64,000 bases of DNA, from positions 8,618,001 to 8,682,000 of the forward strand of contig JAMPIQ010000003.1 in NCBI GenBank assembly GCA_024699855.1, read 5' to 3'. Below the pieces are notes generated by a model. The model was given only the letters and a program-made list of their open reading frames with translations, ran no database searches and was not told where the DNA came from. Both the position numbers and the translations under genes were made by a program. The DNA is from Aphelenchoides besseyi (taxonomy: Eukaryota > Nematoda > Chromadorea > Rhabditida > Aphelenchoididae). Below, piece by piece: positions 22,485-31,689 of the stretch; the first letter of the stretch is position 1; each line of letters starts with the position of its first letter.

Positions 22485-23690
22485 TTAACAATTGACTGGT
22501 TCTACGTGAACATTCGGTGGTGGAATTCGAGTTGTCGATCGTTCGGCTGTTTCCGTCGACGCGTAAACTCGTTTCTCAGGCCAACAGCAAAACCATCTGA
22601 ACATTTCCGCTTTGTAGGGTTTGCAAATGATCAACGTTGTGGATGAGGAAACGAACGGCGCCCAACTCAACGTACACATTACGATATCGGCAAAGAATCC
22701 GATCGATATGTTCGCAAACGAAAAAGAAATAATCAATATCACCGGTATCACTGTCGTTAGATGTGGAATCAGCGATTGAAAGGTCAATATTAGAGCGAAT
22801 TGATGTTGAACGCGATGATGCCGTTCGCTGATCTCCGTTGCCCTCGATGCCAAGTCGCCGACCGTCTGTTTGGCCAGCCAGATGGCCAGTGCATAGGAAC
22901 AGCTGACGATTAGGACCAGGTATAGGAGAAACAGAATCGAGAATATATGCCGCTGAAAAGCTTCGTCTAACAAACACTTCAATCTTTTCGTCCTTACACT
23001 GTCGGCAACAAACAAGAAAGGAATCTGGTCTTCAATGTACCACAATTGGCTGTAATCTTTGACGTTGGAATCAATCAAGAAACCGCATCCGGCGGGAACG
23101 ATGAGAATCGCCATTACCGTCATGATCACGAACACAACGAAAACTTGTCGTAAAATCAACGTAACCGACGGTTTCGTTTTGCTGAAACCATTTGACTTGT
23201 TTTCACTTTTTATTTGCCTTACAAGCGAATTATCCAGAATCTGTAGAAATAGATTATAGGCAGTAGGACACAAATGAGCATCGGGCCCGCGGCTTGTGGT
23301 GGCAATATCAGGCATTGAATTAGAATCGGCAAACGAGAAGCAGAACCGTTGAATGTCGCTAAAACCACCACATTTGAGATGTGCAGCCTCTAAATGACCA
23401 ACAACTAAAACGTCTACATTTGTACTTACAATCTGACAAAACAAATTAACAACAATAAAGAAAAGGTCCGCCAGAGCGCTGATCATGAGCATCTCCGAGT
23501 ATTCTTTAAAGTAGTTTGGAGTTCGAAATCTGACCATGTAAACGACGAGAAGCAAAGCAACGAGGCCCAAACATCCACTGAGAACGTTGTTTAGTCGATG
23601 GACAATCGAGAAGAGAGTTTTATCGAAACTAAGAGTCGTTTGATTCCAAAAGTAACGAGGGTACCAGACGAACGGATTCTCTGGATTCAT
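22485..23690 (-). CDS. serpentine chemoreceptor, Srd/Str superfamily
   Basis: Complete 7TM receptor with clean splicing. Order: RTPNYFKEYSEMLMISALAD (TM2), ASRLPILIQCLIL (TM3), IIYFYRFWIIRF, TLILRQVFVVFVIMTVMAIL (TM4), the ligand-side loop DYSQLWYIEDQIPF, HRVQHQFALILTFQSLIPHLT (TM6) and WAPFVSSSTTLIICKPYK (TM7). The pattern of KTP...YS, DYS.LW and hydrophobic..PF.S..T.L....YR defines a subfamily seen six times in this window. The ATG at 23690 follows an in-frame stop. Expected role: chemosensory receptor. Confidence 0.82.
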   Translation of the reverse strand: MNPENPFVWYPRYFWNQTTLSFDKTLFSIVHRLNNVLSGCLGLVALLLVVYMVRFRTPNYFKEYSEMLMISALADLFFIVVNLFCQIVSTNVDVLVVGHLEAAHLKCGGFSDIQRFCFSFADSNSMPDIATTSRGPDAHLCPTAYNLFLQILDNSLVRQIKSENKSNGFSKTKPSVTLILRQVFVVFVIMTVMAILIVPAGCGFLIDSNVKDYSQLWYIEDQIPFLFVADSVRTKRLKCLLDEAFQRHIFSILFLLYLVLIVSCSYALAIWLAKQTVGDLASRATEISERHHRVQHQFALILTFQSLIPHLTTVIPVILIISFSFANISIGFFADIVMCTLSWAPFVSSSTTLIICKPYKAEMFRWFCCWPEKRVYASTETAERSTTRIPPPNVHVEPVNC

Positions 23691-24147
23691 CGATAGAAAA
23701 AGCTGTTTGTTGACTAGAAATCGTTAGGAAAAAAGTAGTGACATGCACTGAAGTTGTTCTTTATTGTCCATAAACAAATACAATTCGGCGTTCTATGTAA
23801 ATTGGACAGACTCAACTAAAGGTCACTTGTAAATCTAGTGATTTTGTAGTTTGACAATCCAAATGTCGGCATCAATTGGACGCAATTTGTTTTTTGTATT
23901 CTGTTTTACAATCTTTGACATTGAGCTTTGCCCTCTTACTGTGTGTATTGAACCATTTAATGACCAAAAGGACAGGAATTTGAACATGAAAAGAAACTGT
24001 TTGCAGTGTTGGACACTTCGGAATAAACTGCAGAACTAAACATATGAAGTTGTTTGTGCATCTGCAATCGGAATCCAAATAAAGTCGTGGGTTGGAACTT
24101 TACAATTTTTAGTATTCAGTTTCTTTGTTTACGAAACCTTCTGATCG
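23691..24147. other. intergenic, no gene called
   Basis: A minus-strand AATAAA-like motif (tttatt near 23760) and short minus-strand frames at 23800-24080 hint at a small unannotated transcript, but no coherent protein can be assembled. Confidence 0.4.
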
Positions 24148-25515
24148 ATGGCTCGTTTCAGTCTGCGACGTCTGATTTTTGTTTTCTTAATCACGTTGAA
24201 TGTTGTTTTGTTCTACTTCTGCTGTCGGGTGTTCTACTTGTTCCTAGTGCGACAGTTGGGTCCCGTTTATGAGTTGCAAGTACCTGTGGGACCGGTTCCA
24301 CAATTCAAAGTCGAATTGCCAATAAGACCGAAAACGATGCTTGTAATGTTGTTGAGTAATCGACAATCGACCAGCTACGCTTACGAATCAATGATTTACG
24401 ACATTCTAACGAATCCGTTTTGTCCGCAGAAGTGTCATTATACAATCGATCGTTCTGATCTGCACAGAGCCGAAGGAGTTTTTCTTCAGCCAAGCGAAAT
24501 AACCCAAGGTAACGTCTTGCCAACATCATAGACAACCGTTGCAGATGGACCGAAACGACAATCGGCTAATCAAAAGTTTTTCATTTTTTTGCACGAAGCT
24601 CCGGGACACTCGCAAACAGAAAATTTCAAGTGGCTCGCTCCAAACCAAATCAACTACACGGTTGGATTTGTTCCTGGCTGTGACATCTACGCTGCTTATG
24701 GACAGTTTGTACCCAAAGGTACAGATTCATTCGGTCAACAACCGCAGCAACTGAAACCGACGGTATGACGATCGTTTCTTTGTCTAATTGTTCATATTCC
24801 AGGAGTTGGATGCTGAATGGGAGTCGGTGAAAATGGTTGTTTGGAGCAAAACTGAACCGGCGTTTGCCGTGGTATCGCACTGTAAAACTCAATCAAATCG
24901 TGAACTTTATTTGAATGCATTTCAACAGTTAGTCTGCTCCTTTGTCATCATTCAATTGTGTTCTAGACGATATCCCGAGTTGCTACGACTATTCGGAGAA
25001 TGTTACAGTGGCCGATGCGAGCAAATTGATTGTTTAGCAAAAAACACAGAAACCTATCACTTTTATTTCGCATTCGAAAATGCAATTTGCTCGCGATACG
25101 TGACAGAGAAGTTCATTGAAAGGATCAAAGGTCTGACGGTACCCGTGGTCCTAAGACGTGCCGATTATCAACATTTACTGCCGAACACCTCGTACATTGC
25201 GGTTGATGACTTCGAGTATACAAACGTCGATTTCTGTTCAATATGATTGTTTTCAGAAGAATGCAAGATCTTGCTTCGTATTTAACGATGTTAATGAGAA
25301 ACAAAGCTCTTTATCTCAGCTATTTCGATTGGACTCGACACTACGAACGAAATGGACCACGACAATTGAACCGAGCACTTTGCGAAGCGTGTACCAAACT
25401 CTACGATACGGAACATCAATCGACCTATAACGATATTGCTCGATGGTATTCAATGGAGAGATTTTGTGATCCGAATTTCGTGCCGTCTATTCTTAAACGT
25501 CATTTAGAGAGTTGA
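24148..25515 (+). CDS. alpha-1,3-fucosyltransferase (GT10)
   Basis: Golgi type II membrane glycosyltransferase transferring fucose from GDP-fucose to N- or O-glycans. A short cytoplasmic tail (MARFSLRR) leads into a signal anchor (LIFVFLITLNVVLFYF). The lumenal domain has FIFLHEAPGHS, VGFVPGCDIYAAYGQF and the GT10 donor-site motif YHFYFAFENAICSRYVTEKF at about 25055-25115. It ends VPVVLRRADY, IAVDDFE and the C-terminal DLASYLTMLMRNKALYLSYFDW. Introns near 24509-24545, 24763-24801, 24927-24966 and 25217-25255 all keep frame. Length about 400 residues, normal for the family. Nematodes have several such enzymes and orthology cannot be assigned by eye. Confidence 0.88.
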
Positions 25516-25552
25516 ATAAACGTTAACAGTTTTATTGTTCACAATAAAGATC

Positions 25553-25873
25553 TCATAGCGAACTGTCACAAGTGCATTCTCCGGTCGAGCAATCTCCGAA
25601 ACCTAATTGTGCAAACCTACACGCTAAATTGCAATAATACCACGTGCATTCAGACCGTTTTCGACGTATTTTAACACTACAAAGACAATTGTCGTTGTCG
25701 CAGAGTCCAGCCCTCTTATCCTGTCGGGCACAATATGTCTGAAACTAACGGGTAACAATCTGCTTATTGATTCCACAAACCTGACACTCCGTTGGATTAC
25801 AATCTGCATTGATTTGGATGCTCATCGCTAAGATTCCGACCAGTAAGATTAGTGCGAAGATTTTAAAACGCAT
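25553..25873 (-). CDS. secreted two-domain CS-alpha-beta (defensin-like) protein
   Basis: Signal peptide (MRFKIFALILLVGILAMSIQ) followed by two tandem six-cysteine domains. Both have spacing C-x4-C-x3-C-x9-C-x4-C-x-C, the cysteine-stabilised alpha/beta pattern of defensins and related peptides. Domain 1 is split by an intron at 25739-25780 and a basic linker (IRRKRS) joins the domains. Both have a Gly two residues before the fourth Cys (gamma-core GxC). First of four same-strand genes of this type. Likely antimicrobial or immune effector; other CS-alpha-beta activities are possible. Confidence 0.78.
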
Positions 25874-26409
25874 GTTTTTGCGATTACACGAATTTCGACT
25901 GAAACGAACGATCATGAATTAATGACCATTTATCGTTGATCCTTCTCATGAATAATCACGTAAAGTCGAGAAAACTGTACGATTCATCATGAATTAGTTA
26001 TAGTCACTACAACACCCATTCTTTCGAATGGAAACCCATCAATGGATTTTGATGAAGACTTAGCCGTCTATTATCTCCAACACGCTATAGAAATGATTGG
26101 CCGAAAGGGATAGAAAGCTGTAAATCAAAACGAATAACTCGAAAGCTCACTTTCAGGTCGAGAAGTTTAAATGTTATTAGGAGTATTTGTTTAGTTAAAT
26201 GATCATAATTCCAATAACCTTTCAGTTCTGATTGCTTTTCTTTAAAAACGTTCATTCACAGTTACGTTTAACAATTGCTGATTTATCGACTTGTTCATTT
26301 AACAAACATCAAGAGAGTTTTAACAGAATGGAAAATGACATTGGGATCTTTGCATCTTACTTCATACGAGCTCATAGATCGACATTCATGCATTTTCCGA
26401 GTCATTGGA
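25874..26409. other. spacer between two defensin-like genes
   Basis: No further six-cysteine domain found. A short plus-strand frame beginning MDFDEDLAVYYLQ near 26042 is probably chance. Confidence 0.45.
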
Positions 26410-26706
26410 TCATTTGTGTAATAACGACGGTTTCCAACAGATACACTCTGCATCGTTGCATTCACCTGAAGATTGAAAGTCATTAAAACAATAATTCCAG
26501 CATTCATTTCTATCACAAGGTTCTTGTTCAAGGCGTGAGAACAATTTCCCATAGCAAATGCACTCTTCATTCTTGCATCCACCCAATTTGTGGCCCAACT
26601 TGTGACATCCATTCACACAATCGTTGTTGTCACATTCTGCATTGACTTCATAGACAAACAGAGTAAGTAACGACAAGACAACGATAACCGAACGGGAGCT
26701 GAACAT
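26410..26706 (-). CDS. secreted two-domain CS-alpha-beta (defensin-like) protein
   Basis: Intronless frame of 98 codons. The ATG at 26706 opens a signal peptide (SRSVIVVLSLLTLFVYEVNA). Two tandem domains follow, each C-x4-C-x3-C-x9-C-x4-C-x-C, with ECIC endings in both. Basic/His residues dominate the first loop (KLGHKLGG) and acidic/neutral residues the second. The frame remains open upstream of the ATG, but that sequence lacks a better start. Closest relative in the window is the two-domain gene at 25553-25873, which differs by having an intron. Confidence 0.78.
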   Translation of the reverse strand: MFSSRSVIVVLSLLTLFVYEVNAECDNNDCVNGCHKLGHKLGGCKNEECICYGKLFSRLEQEPCDRNECWNYCFNDFQSSGECNDAECICWKPSLLHK

Positions 26707-27153
26707 ACTAGTCGTGTTAGAGCGAACTAACAGTGAAAACACAATGACTTCCTTCAAACTAAAGGTGAAGAGCCTTTTAAGAACAATTTTATGATTACGA
26801 AGCATGTAAACGAAAAGATAAATCAACAGCGATAGAAGCCACATAAACAACAAATCGACCTTTTATGTCAAAAACAACGAGATGTCGAAAACAATAGTAT
26901 GATTCAAAGGTTAATGATGAAATTAAATCCCGATCACTTTCCAGGCAACGAACAAGACAACCAAATACAACGAATTTAGCCAATGATCAACTGGCAATTG
27001 TCGTACGGTCGACAACACGTAACAAAGAACACCGGTTTGAGTCTCATAATCGCTTTTTACCACCAACTGATTTTATTTGATACTGTACATTCAATATTAT
27101 ATCAGGTGGTATTCAGTAACAGAGTTTATTCAACAATAAAAAACCAGTTGAGA

Positions 27154-27342
27154 TTAGTGACAGTGACAAGAACCATCGTCGCAATAGATTTGTGCGGCTC
27201 CCAACTTCCCCAAGCATTTCTTTCGACATAACTCGTACGTGCAGCCGCCACCACCAACCTTCGGATACATAGAAGAACCGCAAAAGGCAAACGAAACGAT
27301 CAGAAATAAGACGAGAAAAACAAATTTCGAGCAGAGAACCAT
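27154..27342 (-). CDS. secreted single-domain CS-alpha-beta (defensin-like) peptide
   Basis: The ATG at 27342 starts a hydrophobic signal (KFVFLVLFLIVSFAF). After a Gly-rich spacer there is one domain with spacing C-x4-C-x3-C-x10-C-x4-C-x-C, ending HCH. The conserved Gly before the fourth Cys is missing (QIYC) and the domain is basic (RKKC, GKLG). Intronless. Part of the four-gene cluster. Confidence 0.74.
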   Translation of the reverse strand: MVLCSKFVFLVLFLIVSFAFCGSSMYPKVGGGGCTYELCRKKCLGKLGAAQIYCDDGSCHCH

Positions 27343-27561
27343 ACTCCTCACTAACGTTAATACTCGTGAACATGTTTGGTTGCTTTTTTTATTCACGTAA
27401 CTGTAACTTTATGATAATGAAACGATGTTGTTTGTGAGATTCGACAAACTGAACATAAGTCCTAGCTTCTTATAATTCCAACGCTGCTTCTTTACATCTT
27501 GTGCTTAACTTCACTTTGTAATAAAAAGGTTTATTTGCAACAATGTCGACAACAAGTTCAT

Positions 27562-27759
27562 TTAACGTTTGCCATTCTCCGGTGGTAATTCTGAAGGGTT
27601 GTTAAAACAAATGCACTCGCCGTGGCGACAAAGACCCCACTTTGTCCGTCTCGTCCACTGACATCTAATGTAGCATATGGCATTCATACAGAAGCTACTA
27701 GCCGGAACCAATACGCTAACAAGAACGACCAAACAAAGAAAGAAACGAAGAACGTTCAT
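27562..27759 (-). CDS. secreted single-domain CS-alpha-beta (defensin-like) peptide
   Basis: The ATG at 27759 starts a signal peptide (MNVLRFFLCLVVLVSVLVPA). One domain follows with C-x4-C-x3-C-x10-C-x4-C-x-C, Trp/Arg-rich in the long loop (WTRRTKWGLC), then a short polar tail. Intronless. With the gene at 27154 it forms a single-domain pair next to the two-domain pair. Confidence 0.74.
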   Translation of the reverse strand: MNVLRFFLCLVVLVSVLVPASSFCMNAICYIRCQWTRRTKWGLCRHGECICFNNPSELPPENGKR

Positions 27760-27913
27760 TGCGATTAGAAGACAACTTGATTTCAGACACGATCCTACGA
27801 CCGTGCGTATAATCAATTCGCTCGTAAAAACCTTGTTTTCAAGCAATTTAGATACTGAAACGATTTTTAATGTGACAACAACGTTTTATCGACTACAGAT
27901 ATCAATCGACTTT

Positions 27914-28117
27914 TCAATGTTTTTGGGAGGTCTTCAGAAAAAGACGAACAGAAATTTTGAAGAACAGGTAAACGACAAGCAGAATTAAGGCCAGGAAGAA
28001 GACATAGATGTCCAAGTTGTAATACTGAACAACAATCAAGTGCTGACCATACAACTTCAACGCTTCGACAACATCGCACTGCTTATCAGATTCCTGATGC
28101 GTTTGAGAAAAGTTCAT
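27914..28117 (-). pseudogene. UDP-glucuronosyltransferase C-terminal fragment
   Basis: The minus strand carries VVQYYNLDIYVFF followed by a membrane span (LALILLVVYLFFKI) and a basic tail (KTSQKH). This is the arrangement of the C-terminal anchor of ER UGTs (x-QYYxLDV, TM, short Lys-rich cytosolic tail). Nothing upstream resembles the UGT catalytic domain or its donor-binding signature. Best explained as an orphaned last exon. Confidence 0.5.
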
Positions 28118-28351
28118 TTGATTGTCGGAAGGAGATTGCAGAGCTACAAACTTGTTATCGCATGTCCATCAGTTGGCTCGAAGTATCCGGAACTAAGCTT
28201 AGAGTATTCAATTGAATACTCATTGTATAACAGAGACCCTTATTGACGCTCCTCATTTATCTATCCAATTTATTAAATATCTTGTCCTGAACTTGTCTTC
28301 AGAATTTAGTTTGTACCTTCAAATAGTTGGCGGGTTTATTTGGAACAAAAA

Positions 28352-29448
28352 TCAAAACGGACTCTGAGACTTATCGTACCAATGAAAAGATAGAAGAGTC
28401 AATTCTATTCCCAAAAAGCACGCCGCATTGGCAGGAAATGCTCGTAACATAACCGGTGTAAACCCGCGAAACAAACCGATCGGACCTTCGATGCGAATAA
28501 CCTCCTTGAAAACGTCGCGAATACCATTTGGATATTTTCCATCTGGAGCAGTTTGTAGTTTCGACTTCATCATATCAGTTGGAACTTGAATTCGAATTAG
28601 AGAACGAAAATAATCGGCATACTGCAAACAAGCCAATTGGCCATCCCGGCCAGTCCTCCAGCGAACAAAACTGCAATCGGAGACAACTCGTTTTTCGGAT
28701 GATTGCCAGCGAACAGTTTCTTCAAATAGTCGTACACAGAAATGTAAGCAGCAGAAGCCGGAATGTCTAAAACAAGTCCATGCATTGCAATAAGAAACGA
28801 CTTACCGCGTAAGAGTGTAGCTGGCCATCCACGGTAAATGCTTCGAATCCCACCAGTTCGATAAAGTTGTCGGACCACATCTGTTGGTCCATTGTACCGA
28901 GGTAGACGTCCGTTTTGACGTTGAATCTGAAGGACACATTTGACACGCTCCCCGGGGCTCATAAAAAACGAGGTTAAGAACCCAGCCAATGCTCCAGAAT
29001 TTGCGTTCTGAATGAAAGTGAGCTCTTGATCCGGAGACTTTCGTTGCAAGTAACCACCAAGCGATGCTCCCGCAAAAAACTGAACCGTAGTACAATAATT
29101 ATGCCAATTAAGTGGCCCACCGTAGCCAACAGAGGGCTTACACCGATCAATGGACTGAGCATACCCGCGTAGAAGCCCTATAGACACCACATCAATCAAA
29201 TACATTCAAGATGGAACTTACCCGAATTCCTTCACGATGCCAAGTTTTTCGCACACAATCCAACGTGCCACTGTATTTCAATTTGCCTTCTGAATGCGCG
29301 GTCTGAAGACGAACTTTGATTGTATCAAATGGATGCCCAACAACAACCGTAAAAACTCCACCAACACCTCCTTGAAACGATATTTTTAATTGAATATCAA
29401 ACATGTCAATTTACCTGATACGAAATCGCGTAAAATAGAATCCGACAT
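28352..29448 (-). CDS. dif-1: mitochondrial carnitine/acylcarnitine carrier
   Basis: SLC25-family inner-membrane carrier that exchanges acylcarnitine for carnitine to feed beta-oxidation; DIF-1 is the C. elegans member. Three carrier repeats are present, each with its Px[D/E]xx[K/R] signature: [20 protein letters not shown] and [17 protein letters not shown] is characteristic of the carnitine/acylcarnitine subgroup. [16 protein letters not shown] is the start (ATG 29448). Further matches are [21 protein letters not shown] and [12 protein letters not shown]. Short introns all keep frame, giving about 300 residues, the normal size. One of the best conserved genes in the window. Confidence 0.87.
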
Positions 29449-29647
29449 TTGGAAGTAGCTAACCGATAGCAACAATGATCAAACTGTTGATCGAATTCTC
29501 GACTCAATTTTATGCAAATTTGTTAGATAAGAAATCTTGGTCTACAATGTTATTATTTTTACGCTTAGTATTTACTTGTTAGTTTGTTCTTAACTTGAAT
29601 GTATTCTACGATACAGTAGGGGAATGGCTGAGACGACAAAGTCGCCA

Positions 29648-30649
29648 TCAGCTTGGGGTTATACGAGCATGTTTGGGCCGCAGAATCACAAGTTTCAGAT
29701 AAAGACAGATTGTAGAAAGACCGTCTAAAGAGATACACGTCATGATGAAGACACCGCTGTCAAAAATGTCGAAGAACGAAGTGAATCGTAACTGCAATAG
29801 AGAACCTTAGTGTTTGGAATGTAACAAGGCTCACCACTAGCTTGGAGTAAGTTGGAAAGAAATTGAAAGTGAATTCGCTGCACGCTGTCCAAAGTGCAAT
29901 CCAGTTTGCCTGAAAGACAAATCGTTAAGTTTTTTTATCAAAACTGTCCGCCCAACTCTTTGGGCCAAGAAGTAAGAACTGTTTCGAAGCATAGTTGGTT
30001 TCTGATGATGACGAATCAAAGCAATACAAAAGACGGTCGATAGAACGAAATTAGCTATCGCAGTGATTGCTTTGAATTGCAGGATGATATCATAACTTTT
30101 AATGAAAAGACATCGATAGAATGGACACACTGAAATAGCAATATCCTCGAGTTTACTTCTCAACTAACCTGCTGTGTGCATTGACGAAGAGTCCAAGTAA
30201 ACTGCAAGAATGACCAACGTACTCAACCATACGGTAATCGTAAACAAACACAATCGAAATAGTCGAATGTGATTTAGTGGGCTGTATTGCAACGGGAATA
30301 CGAGGCTGGAACAGCGATCGACAAGTAAAAAGAACGTGGCAAGTGCACCGGAGTGTTGGAATAGCATGTAAAAGATGTTGCATATGAAAACAATCCTCAG
30401 ATCGAAAAGATCGACGAAATAGCGACTCACAAGGTTATAGCCATTCATTAGAACTAAAATCGAAATCAACGCACTCCAGGAGATAACCAAAAGACGAATT
30501 TGACTTGACAACGCGTATACATTGTTGTACTGTAGAATGCGGTACGTGACATAAAAGGAGCACGGGAACGTGATGAAAGAAATAACGAAAGAAAATCGAA
30601 CGTTCATCCATTGCTCATTGAGAAAGGTCTCGGATCGTGTGGAGTTCAT
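29648..30649 (-). CDS. 7TM receptor, nematode chemoreceptor-like, class not assigned
   Basis: Begins MNSTRSETFLNEQW and has seven hydrophobic stretches, including FSFVISFITFPCSFYV, IRLLVISWSALISIL, IVFICNIFYMLF, ATFFLLVDRCSSLVF (TM3 with D-R-C), LCLFTITVWLSTLVIL, AITAIANFVLSTVFCIALI and FIMTCISLDGLSTICLYL, then a short basic tail. Introns near 30133-30171 and 29914-29945 fit. The stop is at 29648-29650. Sequence signatures of Srd, Srh or Sra were not seen. Confidence 0.68.
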
Positions 30650-31095
30650 TTTTCGTGTTCAAAGAACTCAATGAAAATAGCAACCGTATTTCAGCAACAT
30701 GTTTTTGGTCGAACCATCAAGAGGCTAAAGTTCATACCCAATTTATGTCTTCCAAGAATCGAGTACTACAAATGGACTTTTAACTACTAAACCTAATCGT
30801 ACTTTAAATGTCTACCTACAAAACTTTGATTGAACAACTTTATTTTCATCTGAAATTTATTGACATAGCATCTTAATGGGATCTAATTGATACTGTTGAC
30901 AAAACAACTTAACGGTCGTAATTTAGAAATCTGTTGCTGATAATATAAAAACACAACATCGAATAGTTCAATCGACTGTCGAAGCAATAGAAAATAAGGT
31001 ACAGTTTGCAGAGTGGTCATGAAGAGGACCGCTAGTGGAACGATAAGCTCTGACTATTCAACCATATTTAGCTTTTTCCCACAGTCGTTTGTGTC
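30650..31095. other. intergenic, no gene seen
   Basis: AT-rich spacer between the divergent receptor and the tRNA. No element identified. Confidence 0.5.
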
Positions 31096-31168
31096 GCCGA
31101 AATAGCTCAGTTGGGAGAGCGTGAGACTGAAGATCTTAAGGTCGCTGGTTCGATCCCGGCTTTCGGCA
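31096..31168 (+). tRNA. tRNA-Phe (GAA)
   Basis: A 73-base cloverleaf. Acceptor GCCGAAA pairs with TTTCGGC and the D stem GCTC with GAGC. The anticodon arm TGAGA-CTGAAGA-TCTTA gives anticodon GAA with U33. The T arm is GCTGG-TTCGATC-CCGGC and the discriminator base is A. No intron. T-rich sequence downstream (cttcttttgctctttt) fits Pol III termination. Confidence 0.96.
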
Positions 31169-31689
31169 TTCTTCTTTTGCTCTTTTGGCTGATTCGTGCC
31201 AATACATGTATGTCAGTAGCTTAGTGATTTAAAGGAACTAGTTTTGTACGCAGTTCTCTTGCAGCCTTCAGTTCGGCAAATTCAGGTAAATTGTTTGCAA
31301 TGTCGAACAAGACAATGCTTCAATCAATCGGTATTCAAATGAAAGTTTTCTGCTTTGTTGTTCTCATCGCATTTGAGTGTCGGATTGCATCGAAAAGAAC
31401 AAAAGCAATCTATTTGGATTGAGAGTTACAGTATACTGAACTTAAAAAGCAAAAGGCTAATTATAACAATAAGGTAAATTGATGCTTTAACAGCTGTGCT
31501 CGAAGGAAATCATCAATCAATGAATGAATGTCGAAATCCGTTCAACTAACCACCTCACGTTTCTGTTGAACTTCTTTAACATTAAGGCAAAGCAAACAAT
31601 TGATAAGCAGCGACGGATTCGCACTTAGTCGAAAAGGGCAAAAAAGTTGATAAAAACGCCGATTCGAGCAGAAATGAAAGCCAAATGTG
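31169..31689. other. spacer with a possible signal-peptide exon
   Basis: An ATG at 31339 opens MKVFCFVVLIAFECRIAS, which looks like a secretion signal and could be the missing first exon of the downstream ShK gene. No clean donor is visible, so it is not joined here. Confidence 0.35.

Noticed and set aside
25210..25260. Possible frameshift in the fucosyltransferase before DLASYL
   Set aside because: Donor ga|gtatac joins DDFE to RMQDLASYL in frame.
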